Below are positions 5,881 through 12,486 of a stretch of DNA of 14,006 bases, piece by piece. How positions within the stretch are numbered: position 1 is the stretch's first letter; every line of letters begins with the position of its first letter. Both the position numbers and the translations under genes were made by a program. The stretch is from positions 1,854 through 15,859 of the forward strand of contig PLJQ01000174.1 in assembly GCA_003140275.1 (NCBI GenBank). Reading direction: 5' to 3'. Source of the stretch: Limisphaerales bacterium. Lineage in GTDB: Bacteria; Verrucomicrobiota; Verrucomicrobiia; Limisphaerales; PALSA-1396. The notes beneath the pieces are model-generated. The model was not told where the DNA came from. It ran no database searches and saw only the letters and a program-made list of their open reading frames with translations.

Positions 5881-7263
5881 TTAAGGTTGCAGAACACCAA
5901 CGCCGTAACGGTCCGCGCCCATTGAACTACCTTCGAAAACGTAGGGCGCGACGCCGCGCGCTTCAGCGTAGCGATTGACCACCCGGTCGAACGCCGGGCG
6001 TGCATCCTTGCGGCCCAGCACAGCGACGGTACCACCCGCGCCGCCGCCCGTAACTTTCGCACCGAACAATCCGTTGGCAACACCCTCGTCGCGGCCCAGT
6101 TCCACCAGCAAATCCGTGGCGTCGCAACCCAGGCCGCATTCGGTGTAGGCGTAGTGCGATTGATACATTATCTCGCCCATCTGCTGGAAACCAACTCCGC
6201 CGCGGGCGAGTTCGGCGAACGAGTGAACCCGGGAATTCTCCTCCACCGCATAGCGGGTGCAAGCGCGGACGCGATACACGACTTCGGGACGCATTGCCGT
6301 GAACGGATCGACATGGATTTGGCCAGCGCGTAGGTAATCAGCGCCGCCAAGGGTTTCCGGCAGGCGCGATTCGTAGCGCGAACGAAACAGCGAAGGCGAG
6401 AGGTTGGCGAGGTAGCCGTTCCAACGAGCGTCCGTCCAGCGCGGAATCTGGCCGGAGGTGTCGTGGCGCACGCCGAGGCTCTCAGCGTCGCAGATCATTT
6501 TGTAACCCATGAATGCGCCGGCGCGAGCCGCTTCGTACTCAATGCCGGAAACCATGTGGCTGACGCCGGAATCGACGCCCCAGCACTGCAATTCTTCCGG
6601 CAGGCGCACCAACGGGCGCGGCAGGCACGGTTGGCAGAGCAGGGGTAGAATGCAGCCTTCGTCGCCCATGACCGCGGTGATTTGATCCATGATGCCGCAG
6701 GCGGATTCCGCGATGACGTTTTCCACCCACTGACATGCCTCGGCAAGTTCGACGCCCGCGAGTTTGATGTCGTACGCACCGACGGCGGCCTTCATCACCG
6801 CCACCTCGAGGGAGGCCGAGGAACTGACGCCTTTGTTCAGCGGCACGTCGGATTCGATATAGACGTTCGCGCCGCAACTGAGCTTTTCCGGAAAGCGTTT
6901 GTTCAGCAGATGAAAGAGGCCGAGGACGTAAGCCGTCCAGCGGGTGGCGGAATCGCGATTTACCAGCGAGCGTACTCCGGCGTCGCCAGTGAGGTCGTCG
7001 AGAGAAAAATCGGCCTGCTCACGCCAGTTGCGAGACTTCACTTGCGGGTTCCAGAACACGATGCGCCGGTCGGCGCGCAATTGGACCGCCGCCCGGGTGG
7101 CTTCGCGGATCGTCGCTTCAAACACCAGTCCACCAGTGTAATCGTCATTGCCGCCCATGAGGTCGAGACGCCCGGGCGCGCGACTGCAAACGATGGGAAG
7201 TGTTGACGAGAAGAACCGGCCTTCCTGCCGGAGAGTCTTCAGAGTGTTCGGAAAATCATTCAT
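5881..7263 (-). CDS. GHMP-family sugar kinase (arabinokinase/galactokinase-like)
   Basis: From ATG 7263 the product has 460 residues. It shows the three GHMP motifs: motif 1 at about 29-44 (APGRLDLMGGNDDYTG); motif 2, the phosphate loop, at about 141-151 (PLNKGVSSSAS); and motif 3 near the C-terminus (KVTGGGAGGTVAVL). Asp193 in CGIMDQ matches the catalytic base of galactokinases. Motif 1 lacks the galactokinase GEHTDY signature and resembles the GGxxDYSG form of plant-type L-arabinokinase domains. The enzyme should phosphorylate a sugar at C1 using ATP, but galactose is doubtful. An alternative ATG 7302, overlapping the preceding gene by 13 bases, would add 13 residues. It lies between the secreted paralogues and the permease and probably acts on the sugar they release. 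Confidence 0.85.
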   Translation of the reverse strand: MNDFPNTLKTLRQEGRFFSSTLPIVCSRAPGRLDLMGGNDDYTGGLVFEATIREATRAAVQLRADRRIVFWNPQVKSRNWREQADFSLDDLTGDAGVRSLVNRDSATRWTAYVLGLFHLLNKRFPEKLSCGANVYIESDVPLNKGVSSSASLEVAVMKAAVGAYDIKLAGVELAEACQWVENVIAESACGIMDQITAVMGDEGCILPLLCQPCLPRPLVRLPEELQCWGVDSGVSHMVSGIEYEAARAGAFMGYKMICDAESLGVRHDTSGQIPRWTDARWNGYLANLSPSLFRSRYESRLPETLGGADYLRAGQIHVDPFTAMRPEVVYRVRACTRYAVEENSRVHSFAELARGGVGFQQMGEIMYQSHYAYTECGLGCDATDLLVELGRDEGVANGLFGAKVTGGGAGGTVAVLGRKDARPAFDRVVNRYAEARGVAPYVFEGSSMGADRYGVGVLQP

Positions 7264-7289
7264 GCCGGGTCGTGCCGGAGGAGTTTGCC

Positions 7290-8636
7290 TCACTTCGCCC
7301 ATTCCGGAAAGGCGTTCATGGCATCAACGAAATTATGCAACTTGTCGGTGTGCGCGTCCTCCTGCCAGCCGCCGCGTCGCTTGCCTTTCCAAACCGCTTC
7401 GGAAGGACAGCCGTCATCATCGATGGAATAGAGGGCGTAGTTCAGCGCCTGGAAAGCGACGCCTTTGTATTCATTCGAGCCCGTAGCTTTTGAGTACATC
7501 GCCAGCACCGCGCCGTAAGTGGATACGGCTCCACCCCACGGATCCTTGTCATCGTCCTGTTCGCCGCAGACCAGGATGCCGCTGCGGATGCTGGTGAAAC
7601 GCTGGTTGACGAATTCGATGAGAGCGCGAGCGTCTTTCTGCCAATCCGGATCGAGCGCATCCTTCTTTTCGATCAGGTATCGGGCGAGATTCATCGGAGA
7701 CCAGGAGTTTCGATTCTCCAGTAATTCGTAATCTTCAAAGAATTGCACCCAAAGCAGCCCGTCCTTGGCCAGGTTGGGAAGCTGAAAAGTTTTGATCCAC
7801 ACCCAAAGTCGGTTGCGTGGTGGCTGGAATTCCTGGTGGCCATGCTCAATCAACTTGTCGAAGAGCCGGAGAATAAATGACATGTTGCTGGCGACTTCGC
7901 CGCGCGGGGTACCAGTTCTGTAATCAGCGCGGAAGGGCCAAGGCGAATTCGTAGCGGTGCCTTCGCGTAAGTTGGCCACCAGCACACGCGCGTTTTGCAG
8001 GGCCTGTTGGAGATAGGATTCGTTTTTCGTTTCCTCGTAGAGCAGCACCAGGGCGTAACCGGCGATGCCGCCCTTATCGGGTTGGATTTCGAAAGGCCGA
8101 TCGGCTTGTGAACCGCAATCCGGTGGTTGCGGAAAGCTGGCCCGCTTGCCGGTGGACCGGGAGAAGCGCGGATACTTGCCGGTGTCGGGCGTGAGATTTT
8201 CCTTCGCGAGGTAGTCGCCCATGTAGCGGGCAATTTGCAGTACGGCCGGGTTGGTTTTTCCAGTGAACGCGTAAAACTTGAGATAGGAAATGATGCCCAT
8301 GCCGTTTTGCATGGCGGGGATGAAATCCGGGCGCTTTGGGTTTGGACTGTAGTCGCCCTGCATAAATGTCATGAGGACGAACCGCGGGTAACCATTTTCC
8401 ATGGGGCATTTCAAATACCAATTCACTTCGCGGTCAAAGGCGTCCCGCCACGAAGTCCAGGGCAGCAAGACACCATGCTCATCATAAACTGCAGAATGGT
8501 TTCCGATGGTCTGGCCGGGAGCAACCGCGGCGAAAGAGAGCAAGAAAGCAAATGCCCATGACGCACGAAGTCGTCGCCGCACGGACCCCCTACCATCAAG
8601 CGCGGTGTAAACTATCGAGGTTAAACTATGATTCAT
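7290..8636 (-). CDS. Secreted protein of unknown function, paralogue 2
   Basis: A 448-residue product from ATG 8636, overlapping the preceding stop as ATGA. The N-terminus has Arg residues (GSVRRRLR) and a hydrophobic core (AFAFLLSFAAVAPG), a signal peptide probably cleaved near APG-QT. The mature part is rich in helices and repeated aromatic motifs: VLLPWTSW, DREVNWYLKCP, GYPRFVLMTFM, IISYLKFYA, TPDTGKYPRFSRSTG, EIQPDKGGIAGYA, DGLLWVQFFED and GGWQEDAHTDKLHN. The serial helix-hairpin pattern suggests an (alpha/alpha) toroid as in many polysaccharide-active enzymes; this is inference, not family recognition. It is clearly homologous along its whole length to the neighbour upstream. Conserved Asp/Glu residues in these motifs are candidates for catalysis. 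Confidence 0.8.
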   Translation of the reverse strand: MNHSLTSIVYTALDGRGSVRRRLRASWAFAFLLSFAAVAPGQTIGNHSAVYDEHGVLLPWTSWRDAFDREVNWYLKCPMENGYPRFVLMTFMQGDYSPNPKRPDFIPAMQNGMGIISYLKFYAFTGKTNPAVLQIARYMGDYLAKENLTPDTGKYPRFSRSTGKRASFPQPPDCGSQADRPFEIQPDKGGIAGYALVLLYEETKNESYLQQALQNARVLVANLREGTATNSPWPFRADYRTGTPRGEVASNMSFILRLFDKLIEHGHQEFQPPRNRLWVWIKTFQLPNLAKDGLLWVQFFEDYELLENRNSWSPMNLARYLIEKKDALDPDWQKDARALIEFVNQRFTSIRSGILVCGEQDDDKDPWGGAVSTYGAVLAMYSKATGSNEYKGVAFQALNYALYSIDDDGCPSEAVWKGKRRGGWQEDAHTDKLHNFVDAMNAFPEWAK

Positions 8637-10000
8637 TTGGCCCATTCCGGAAAGGCAGTCATGGCATCGAGAACGTTGTGGAGCTTGTCGGTGTGGGCGT
8701 CTTCCTGCCAGCCGCCGCGACCCCGCTTGATCGCCCGGTCGCCCGGACAGCCGTCGTCGTTGACGGCGTACAGACAGTAGTTCAAGGCTTGCCGGGCTAT
8801 CGCCTTGAATTCATTCGACCCCGTGGCCTTGTCGTACATCGCCAGCACCGCGCCGTAGGTGGACAGGATGCCGCCCCAAGGGTCCACGTCGTTGGTCTGC
8901 TCCCCACAAACCGCGATACCATTGCGAATAGTTATAAAGCGCCGGTTGACGAATTCGATCAGCGCCCGGGCGTGCTGTTCCCAGTCCAGATCAAGCACAT
9001 CCTGTTTCTCGATCAGGTAGCGGGCCAGGTTTAGTGGAGACCAGGAAGTGCGGTTGTCCAATTCATGGTGGTCTTCGAAGAACTGCACCCAAAGCAGTCC
9101 GTCTTTCGCCAGATTGGGAATCTGGAACTCCCTGATCCACCTCCATAACTTGTCGCGCGGCGGTTGAAATTCCTTGTGACCCTGCTCAATGAGCTTGTCG
9201 AAGAGTCGGAGAATGAAAGACATGTTCCCGGAAACCTCGCCCCGTGGTTCACCGCTCCGGTAATCCACACGGAACGGCCAGGGCGAATTCGTGGCGGTGC
9301 CTTCGCGCATGTTGGCGGCCAACCCGCGCGCGTTTTGCAGCGCCTGTTGGAGATACTTTTCATCCTTCGTCTCCTCGTACAGCAAAAGGAACGCGTAACC
9401 GGCAATGCCGCCTTTGTCCGGCTGGATTTCGTAAGGTTTGTCGTCCTGGGAACCGCAGTCGGGCGGTTGCGGAAACTTTTCTCGCCAACCCGTGGAGCGG
9501 CTGAAGCGCGGATACTTGCCGGTGTCGGGTGTGATGGCTTCTTTGACGAGATAATCGCCCATGTAGCGCGCCATTTGGAGCAGCCGGGGGTCTTTCTTCG
9601 CCTTGTAAGCGTAATATTTCAAGTAGGAGATGATGCCCATGCCGTCCTGTGTTGCCGGGATGAACGATGGGCGGTTGGCGATTGCCTTGTAATTGCCGTC
9701 CATGAACGTCATATAAACAAAGCGCGGATAACCGTGCTCGACGGGACACGTCAAATACCAGTTCACCTCCCGGTCAATGGCGTCGCCCCACGACGTCCAA
9801 GGTTGCAGCATGCCGCGCTCGTCGTGAACCGCCTGGTGATTGCCGATTGGTTGCGCTGGAGCAGATAGTCCGGATAGCAGGAGGATAAACGAGAGCAGGA
9901 GCGGCAAAGCGAGCTTGAGAGTGCGTAGTGGCAAATGTTTCCCCGCACGATGGCCGGTTTGGATGTCCAAACTGCCGGAGCTAAATCTGGATTTGCTCAT
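8633..10000 (-). CDS. Secreted protein of unknown function, paralogue 1
   Basis: First gene of the minus-strand cassette; 455 residues from ATG 10000. A signal peptide is evident: basic KHLPLRTLK, then LALPLLLSFILLLSGLSA, with cleavage likely at APA-QP. The mature protein shares nearly every motif with its downstream paralogue: MLQPWTSW, DREVNWYLTCP, GYPRFVYMTFM, TPDTGKYPRFSRSTG, FPQPPDCGSQ, EIQPDKGGIAGYA, REGTATNSPWPFR, DPWGG and the closing FPEWAK. By eye roughly two residues in three are identical. It is probably periplasmic or extracellular, helical, and possibly carbohydrate-active. TTG 10090 would extend the frame, but that extension has no signal-peptide character. No strong Shine-Dalgarno is visible; the promoter presumably lies in 10001-10130. 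Confidence 0.8.
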   Translation of the reverse strand: MSKSRFSSGSLDIQTGHRAGKHLPLRTLKLALPLLLSFILLLSGLSAPAQPIGNHQAVHDERGMLQPWTSWGDAIDREVNWYLTCPVEHGYPRFVYMTFMDGNYKAIANRPSFIPATQDGMGIISYLKYYAYKAKKDPRLLQMARYMGDYLVKEAITPDTGKYPRFSRSTGWREKFPQPPDCGSQDDKPYEIQPDKGGIAGYAFLLLYEETKDEKYLQQALQNARGLAANMREGTATNSPWPFRVDYRSGEPRGEVSGNMSFILRLFDKLIEQGHKEFQPPRDKLWRWIREFQIPNLAKDGLLWVQFFEDHHELDNRTSWSPLNLARYLIEKQDVLDLDWEQHARALIEFVNRRFITIRNGIAVCGEQTNDVDPWGGILSTYGAVLAMYDKATGSNEFKAIARQALNYCLYAVNDDGCPGDRAIKRGRGGWQEDAHTDKLHNVLDAMTAFPEWAK

Positions 10001-10127
10001 CAAGTGGAAACTTTTGGCAAACTGGCGATAATCATTTTGGTTCTCGCGACTTACCGCGCAAGCAATCCCACAAGCCCCACATCCGAGCAAGTCATAAATT
10101 TTATTTCAGGGATAAAGAATCGCTCGT

Positions 10128-10289
10128 GAGCATATCGGTGAAGCGGTGGTGACGCACGGGCTGGTGGTTGAGCAACGGACGCATCGCCAGATCACCGGCG
10201 AGCCGATGAAGTTCCTCACACTGGCCGACTGGACGGGCATGGTGGAAGCGGAACTGTTCGCGCAGACCTACAAGAGCTACAGCCTCGCG
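10128..10289 (+). pseudogene. DnaE (DNA polymerase III alpha) OB-fold fragment, copy 1
   Basis: An in-frame run of about 54 codons reads EHIGEAVVTHGLVVEQRTH, RQITGEPMKFLTLADWTGM and VEAELFAQTYKSYSLA. This is the OB-fold nucleic-acid-binding part near the C-terminus of a DnaE-type alpha subunit. A TAA lies just upstream at 10113-10115. After 10289 the frame continues to 10562 without family resemblance and collides with the YkgJ gene on the other strand. No polymerase catalytic domain is present, so this is a remnant and not a gene. Confidence 0.72.
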
Positions 10290-10371
10290 CCCTCAACTCT
10301 CAACCATTGCCAACCGCCGACCGGCCGTGATTGCGCGCGAGCATGGCGGGCGAACTCCGATAGACACAGAT

Positions 10372-10890
10372 TCATTCGCCGCCCAGGAACGTTTCCTGAA
10401 TCAAATGCTCCGCGGAGGTCATCGCGGCTCGTAGCTCATCACGCTTCCGATTTATCTCCGGATCGGCATCGGCCTCCTCGGAGAGCGCCAGCGCCTCCGC
10501 GCAGCGCTCCTTCAAGGGCAGACGCTCATTGCCCTGCCCCAACTGGACGATCAGTTCCTTGACACGTTCGATTCGTTTCAACGCCTCCGCAATCTTCGTT
10601 TTGGCCCCTTCGACGCCGATTGCGCCGCGTTTGACCTCCTGCAGCAACCGACACTCAAACGTCCGGCAACAATCCGGGCGATAAGGATAAATGCCGCAGC
10701 GTTTTCCCTTCAACGCCGCGCAGGGCTGCAACAATAACCCGCTGTCATCCTCGTCCTCCTCGATCTCCAACCCCATGACCTCCAGCGCCGACGCTTCGTC
10801 AGTGCCGGCCAGTTCCACATCGGCAAACAACGACCCGTCGCAACAAAGTCCGCACCGGGTGCAGAGTGTGTCTGTCAGGCTCGGCTTCAT
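10372..10890 (-). CDS. YkgJ-family cysteine-cluster protein
   Basis: A 172-residue product from ATG 10890 (MKPSLTDTL). The N-terminal half has the CxxCGxCC hallmark, CTRCGLCCDGSLF at about residues 10-22. Further cysteines follow in LLLQPCAALKGKRCGIYPYRPDCCRTFECRLL. Together they form the zinc- or iron-chelating cluster of the YkgJ/UPF0153 family, whose exact role is unknown. The C-terminal third is a charged helical tail (KIAEALKRIERVKELIVQL). The frame is open upstream to 11238, but that part overlaps the second dnaE remnant and the rrf2 promoter and is not natural. No Shine-Dalgarno is evident. It is flanked by two DnaE fragments, so it may have arrived with, or survived, a rearrangement. 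Confidence 0.85.
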   Translation of the reverse strand: MKPSLTDTLCTRCGLCCDGSLFADVELAGTDEASALEVMGLEIEEDEDDSGLLLQPCAALKGKRCGIYPYRPDCCRTFECRLLQEVKRGAIGVEGAKTKIAEALKRIERVKELIVQLGQGNERLPLKERCAEALALSEEADADPEINRKRDELRAAMTSAEHLIQETFLGGE

Positions 10891-10933
10891 TGATGGATGA
10901 CCATAACACACACAGTAATGATTGCGCCCCGAC

Positions 10934-11014
10934 AACTTTGGCAAGCACAGCGGGAAACGGGGGTGACATGCGGGTTGGTGGTGGAGCAACGCACGCATCA
11001 CCGGGTCACCGGCG
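10934..11014 (+). pseudogene. DnaE OB-fold fragment, copy 2, frameshifted
   Basis: Codons 10934-10960 read NFGKHSGKR. After a shift of two bases, 10963-11013 read VTCGLVVEQRTHHRVTG. Together they match the same DnaE OB-fold segment as copy 1 (HIGEAVVTHGLVVEQRTH). The similarity stops at ACCGGCG, after which the sequence becomes unrelated (GRLPLQERA, then a stop). The frameshift and loss of both flanks show a dead remnant. The differences from copy 1 (THH against THR, and several silent changes) suggest that the two came from separate or long-diverged copies. Confidence 0.6.
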
Positions 11015-11131
11015 GCCGCCTCCCTCTCCAAGAACGGGCGTGACTTTTCGCTGCGCGTGTTGCGGGTAGGCAACCCCCGTGAAGACACATGAAGCAAGTC
11101 CGATAACCACGGTCTGAGAAACGCATCGAGT

Positions 11132-11148
11132 CTCCCGCCCTTCGGGAG
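11132..11148. other. Short GC-rich hairpin upstream of rrf2
   Basis: CTCCCG-CCCTT-CGGGAG forms a six-pair stem with a five-base loop. No T-run follows in either direction, so it is not a standard intrinsic terminator. It lies 13 bases before the rrf2 -35 box and could insulate the promoter or be chance. Confidence 0.3.
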
Positions 11149-11161
11149 GGTTAATCGTGGC

Positions 11162-11190
11162 TTGACAAATGTAATGACGACAGTTACATT
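11162..11190 (+). promoter_or_regulatory. rrf2 promoter with overlapping operator (TGTAAT-N7-GTTACA)
   Basis: A perfect -35 box TTGACA at 11162-11167 and a -10-like TACATT at 11185-11190 are spaced by 17 bases. The inverted repeat TGTAAT (11170-11175), seven bases, GTTACA (11183-11188) fills the spacer and covers the -10 box, so a bound regulator would block polymerase. The same palindrome with the same seven-base centre recurs at 11672-11690. Autorepression by the Rrf2 protein is the natural reading; it is inferred, not shown. Confidence 0.65.
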
Positions 11191-11202
11191 TTTTGGCGGC
11201 GT

Positions 11203-11649
11203 ATGAGAACGAGTTGTCGTTTTGCCATGGCGGTTCACGTGCTGGCGGTCCTCGCTTATAAAGAGGGCGACCGGGTCACGTCGGCTTTGCTGGCGGGCAG
11301 CGTCAACACCAACCCGGTCATTATCCGGCGGCTGCTGCTGGCCTTGCAGCGGGCCAAACTGGTGGAGACCTGCAAGGGGGCTGGATTGGGCTCCCGGCTG
11401 AACCGTTCGCCTGGCCGAATTAATCTGGCCGAAATCTATCGGGCCGTTGAAAATTCTGAACCGTTTGCGACGCCTTCTCGCAAGCCGAACGCTGCCTGCC
11501 CGGTCGGGAATTGCATCCGGGAGACGTTGGATCGGGTCTTTGCGTCGGCACAGGAGGCTTTGGAACGGGACCTGGAGAAAACCACCCTGGCCGCCGTGAT
11601 CGGGGAGGTGAAAGCCGCGGGCGCCTGCGGCCGAAAAAAAGTGGGTTGA
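11203..11649 (+). CDS. Rrf2-family transcriptional regulator
   Basis: The 148-residue protein has the Rrf2 winged-helix layout. The opening MRTSCRFAMAVHVLAVLA is followed by VTSALLAGSVNTNPVIIRRLLLALQRAKLVE (the recognition helix region) and a KGAGLGSRL wing with the usual Gly-rich turn. Cysteines lie at 5, 57, 99, 104 and 142. The pair in CPVGNC (99 and 104) falls in the Rrf2 sensor region, but the three-Cys IscR spacing is not present, so it may be a thiol or redox sensor more like the YwnA/CymR branch. Its own promoter and the intergenic region after its stop each carry a TGTAAY-N7-GTTACA palindrome. This fits an autoregulator controlling the thioredoxin operon downstream. Spacing from promoter to ATG is short. 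Confidence 0.88.
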   Translation: MRTSCRFAMAVHVLAVLAYKEGDRVTSALLAGSVNTNPVIIRRLLLALQRAKLVETCKGAGLGSRLNRSPGRINLAEIYRAVENSEPFATPSRKPNAACPVGNCIRETLDRVFASAQEALERDLEKTTLAAVIGEVKAAGACGRKKVG

Positions 11650-11670
11650 CGATCTCTTTTTTGTGTAAGT

Positions 11671-11691
11671 ATGTAACCATGTATGTTACAT
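11671..11691. promoter_or_regulatory. Perfect palindromic operator (ATGTAAC-N7-GTTACAT)
   Basis: Seven-base arms ATGTAAC and GTTACAT are perfect inverted copies around CATGTAT. The inner form, TGTAAC-N7-GTTACA, matches the element in the rrf2 promoter with identical spacing. It lies 20 bases before the ATG of the 109-residue gene, where it would control the downstream operon. A possible -35 TTGACG at 11646-11651 overlaps the rrf2 stop, and a TATAAG at 11691-11696 resembles a -10, but their spacing does not fit one promoter. Confidence 0.7.
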
Positions 11692-11710
11692 ATAAGTGAA
11701 AGGTAAAAAT

Positions 11711-12040
11711 ATGAAACTGAAACAGACGAATGGAAGCAGAGAGAATCAGGGCTTTAGGAGGGCGTTCGGGAATGCCTGCATGGCATCGTGCCGGAAGATT
11801 GTGGCGCAGATCACCGCGGCCAAAGAAGCGATCTTCGCCGAATCGCACCAGGTTCTCAAATCACAGGAGCGCCTGCTCCGGCTGGCCCTGAATGAGGCCG
11901 AGGCGGTGGCCTGGCAGACGATGTATCCTCACCTCGTTTTTCCGATCCTCGCCACGGAGAAGGTTCAAGCGGTCATCGCCTGGGAGGAACGCCAACAATC
12001 CGTGCGGCGTGCCAACCTGGCTTTCGCACTGGCGGCCTGA
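11711..12040 (+). CDS. Small conserved-looking protein with CxxxC, unknown function
   Basis: A 109-residue product from ATG 11711, preceded by AAAGG about 8 bases upstream, one of the better ribosome sites here. The only two cysteines are at 23 and 27 (ACMASC), followed by an amphipathic helix (KIVAQITAAKEAIFAE). Then come LRLALNEAEAVAWQT and YPHLVFPILATEKVQAVIAW. No signal peptide or membrane segment is seen, and I do not recognise a named family. It sits between the Rrf2 gene and thioredoxin, directly behind the operator. The cysteine pair could be a substrate or partner of thioredoxin, or a metal or thiol sensor; this is inference from context. The gap to trxA is 48 bases. Confidence 0.72.
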   Translation: MKLKQTNGSRENQGFRRAFGNACMASCRKIVAQITAAKEAIFAESHQVLKSQERLLRLALNEAEAVAWQTMYPHLVFPILATEKVQAVIAWEERQQSVRRANLAFALAA

Positions 12041-12088
12041 CCGGGTGTCACCGAATTCCGACAACTGCAGCAACGAAAGAACTGAAAT

Positions 12089-12421
12089 ATGAAAACTACC
12101 GTTGAAATTAATGAAGCAAACTGCGAAGCCGGGGTTCTGAAATCAACTCAGCCCGTCCTGGTGGACTTCTGGGCTGAATGGTGTGGACCGTGTAAAATGC
12201 TCGCACCTGTGCTTGACGAAATCGTCACGGAGCAATCCGCTCGCGTGAAAGTTGCCACGGTCAACGTGGATAAAAATCCCGCGCTTGCCGCGCGTTTCGG
12301 CATCCAGTCCATTCCGACCTTGCTCTTCTTCGCCGACGGCAAAGTGCGTCACCAAACGGTGGGAGTCACGGGCAAGAAGGCCATCGTCTCCACGCTGGAC
12401 GGGCTTGCCGTGGCAGCATGA
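12089..12421 (+). CDS. trxA: Thioredoxin
   Basis: A full-length, 110-residue thioredoxin. The active site WCGPC is at 31-35 within VLVDFWAEWCGPCKMLAPVL. The buried Asp is in VDFWAEW, the cis-proline is Pro76 in IQSIPTLLFF, and the Gly-rich C-terminal helix follows. It reduces protein disulfides in the cytoplasm using electrons from thioredoxin reductase. An extra Cys12 in the N-terminal segment is not part of the active site. No reductase gene lies in the window. It is the second gene of the probable Rrf2-controlled run and is followed by the SDR gene after 65 A-rich bases. There is no strong Shine-Dalgarno; GAAAGAAC lies upstream. Confidence 0.95.
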   Translation: MKTTVEINEANCEAGVLKSTQPVLVDFWAEWCGPCKMLAPVLDEIVTEQSARVKVATVNVDKNPALAARFGIQSIPTLLFFADGKVRHQTVGVTGKKAIVSTLDGLAVAA

Positions 12422-12486
12422 AAAACGACTCATCCCCAAAAACTTGATGAACAATCAAACATAAACAACAAACAAACCTGAACATC

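Noticed and set aside
5877..6083. Upstream extension of the DMT permease frame
   Set aside because: Overlaps the conserved motif 3 end of the GHMP kinase; the natural start with a Lys/Pro tail and first membrane helix is ATG 5876.
6682..7206. Plus-strand 174-codon ORF
   Set aside because: Antisense shadow of the GHMP kinase.
9164..9868. Plus-strand 234-codon ORF
   Set aside because: Antisense shadow of paralogue 1; a similar shadow (8127-8561) occurs over paralogue 2 because the two genes are homologous.
11132..11148. Intrinsic terminator
   Set aside because: The hairpin is good but no T-run follows on either strand, so it is listed only as a hairpin of unknown meaning.
10891..11238. Extended N-terminus of the YkgJ-family protein
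   Set aside because: Runs through the dnaE fragment and rrf2 promoter; the family hallmark begins a few residues after ATG 10890.
11420..11848. Minus-strand 142-codon ORF
   Set aside because: Antisense of the rrf2 gene and the following small gene, and covers the palindromic operator.
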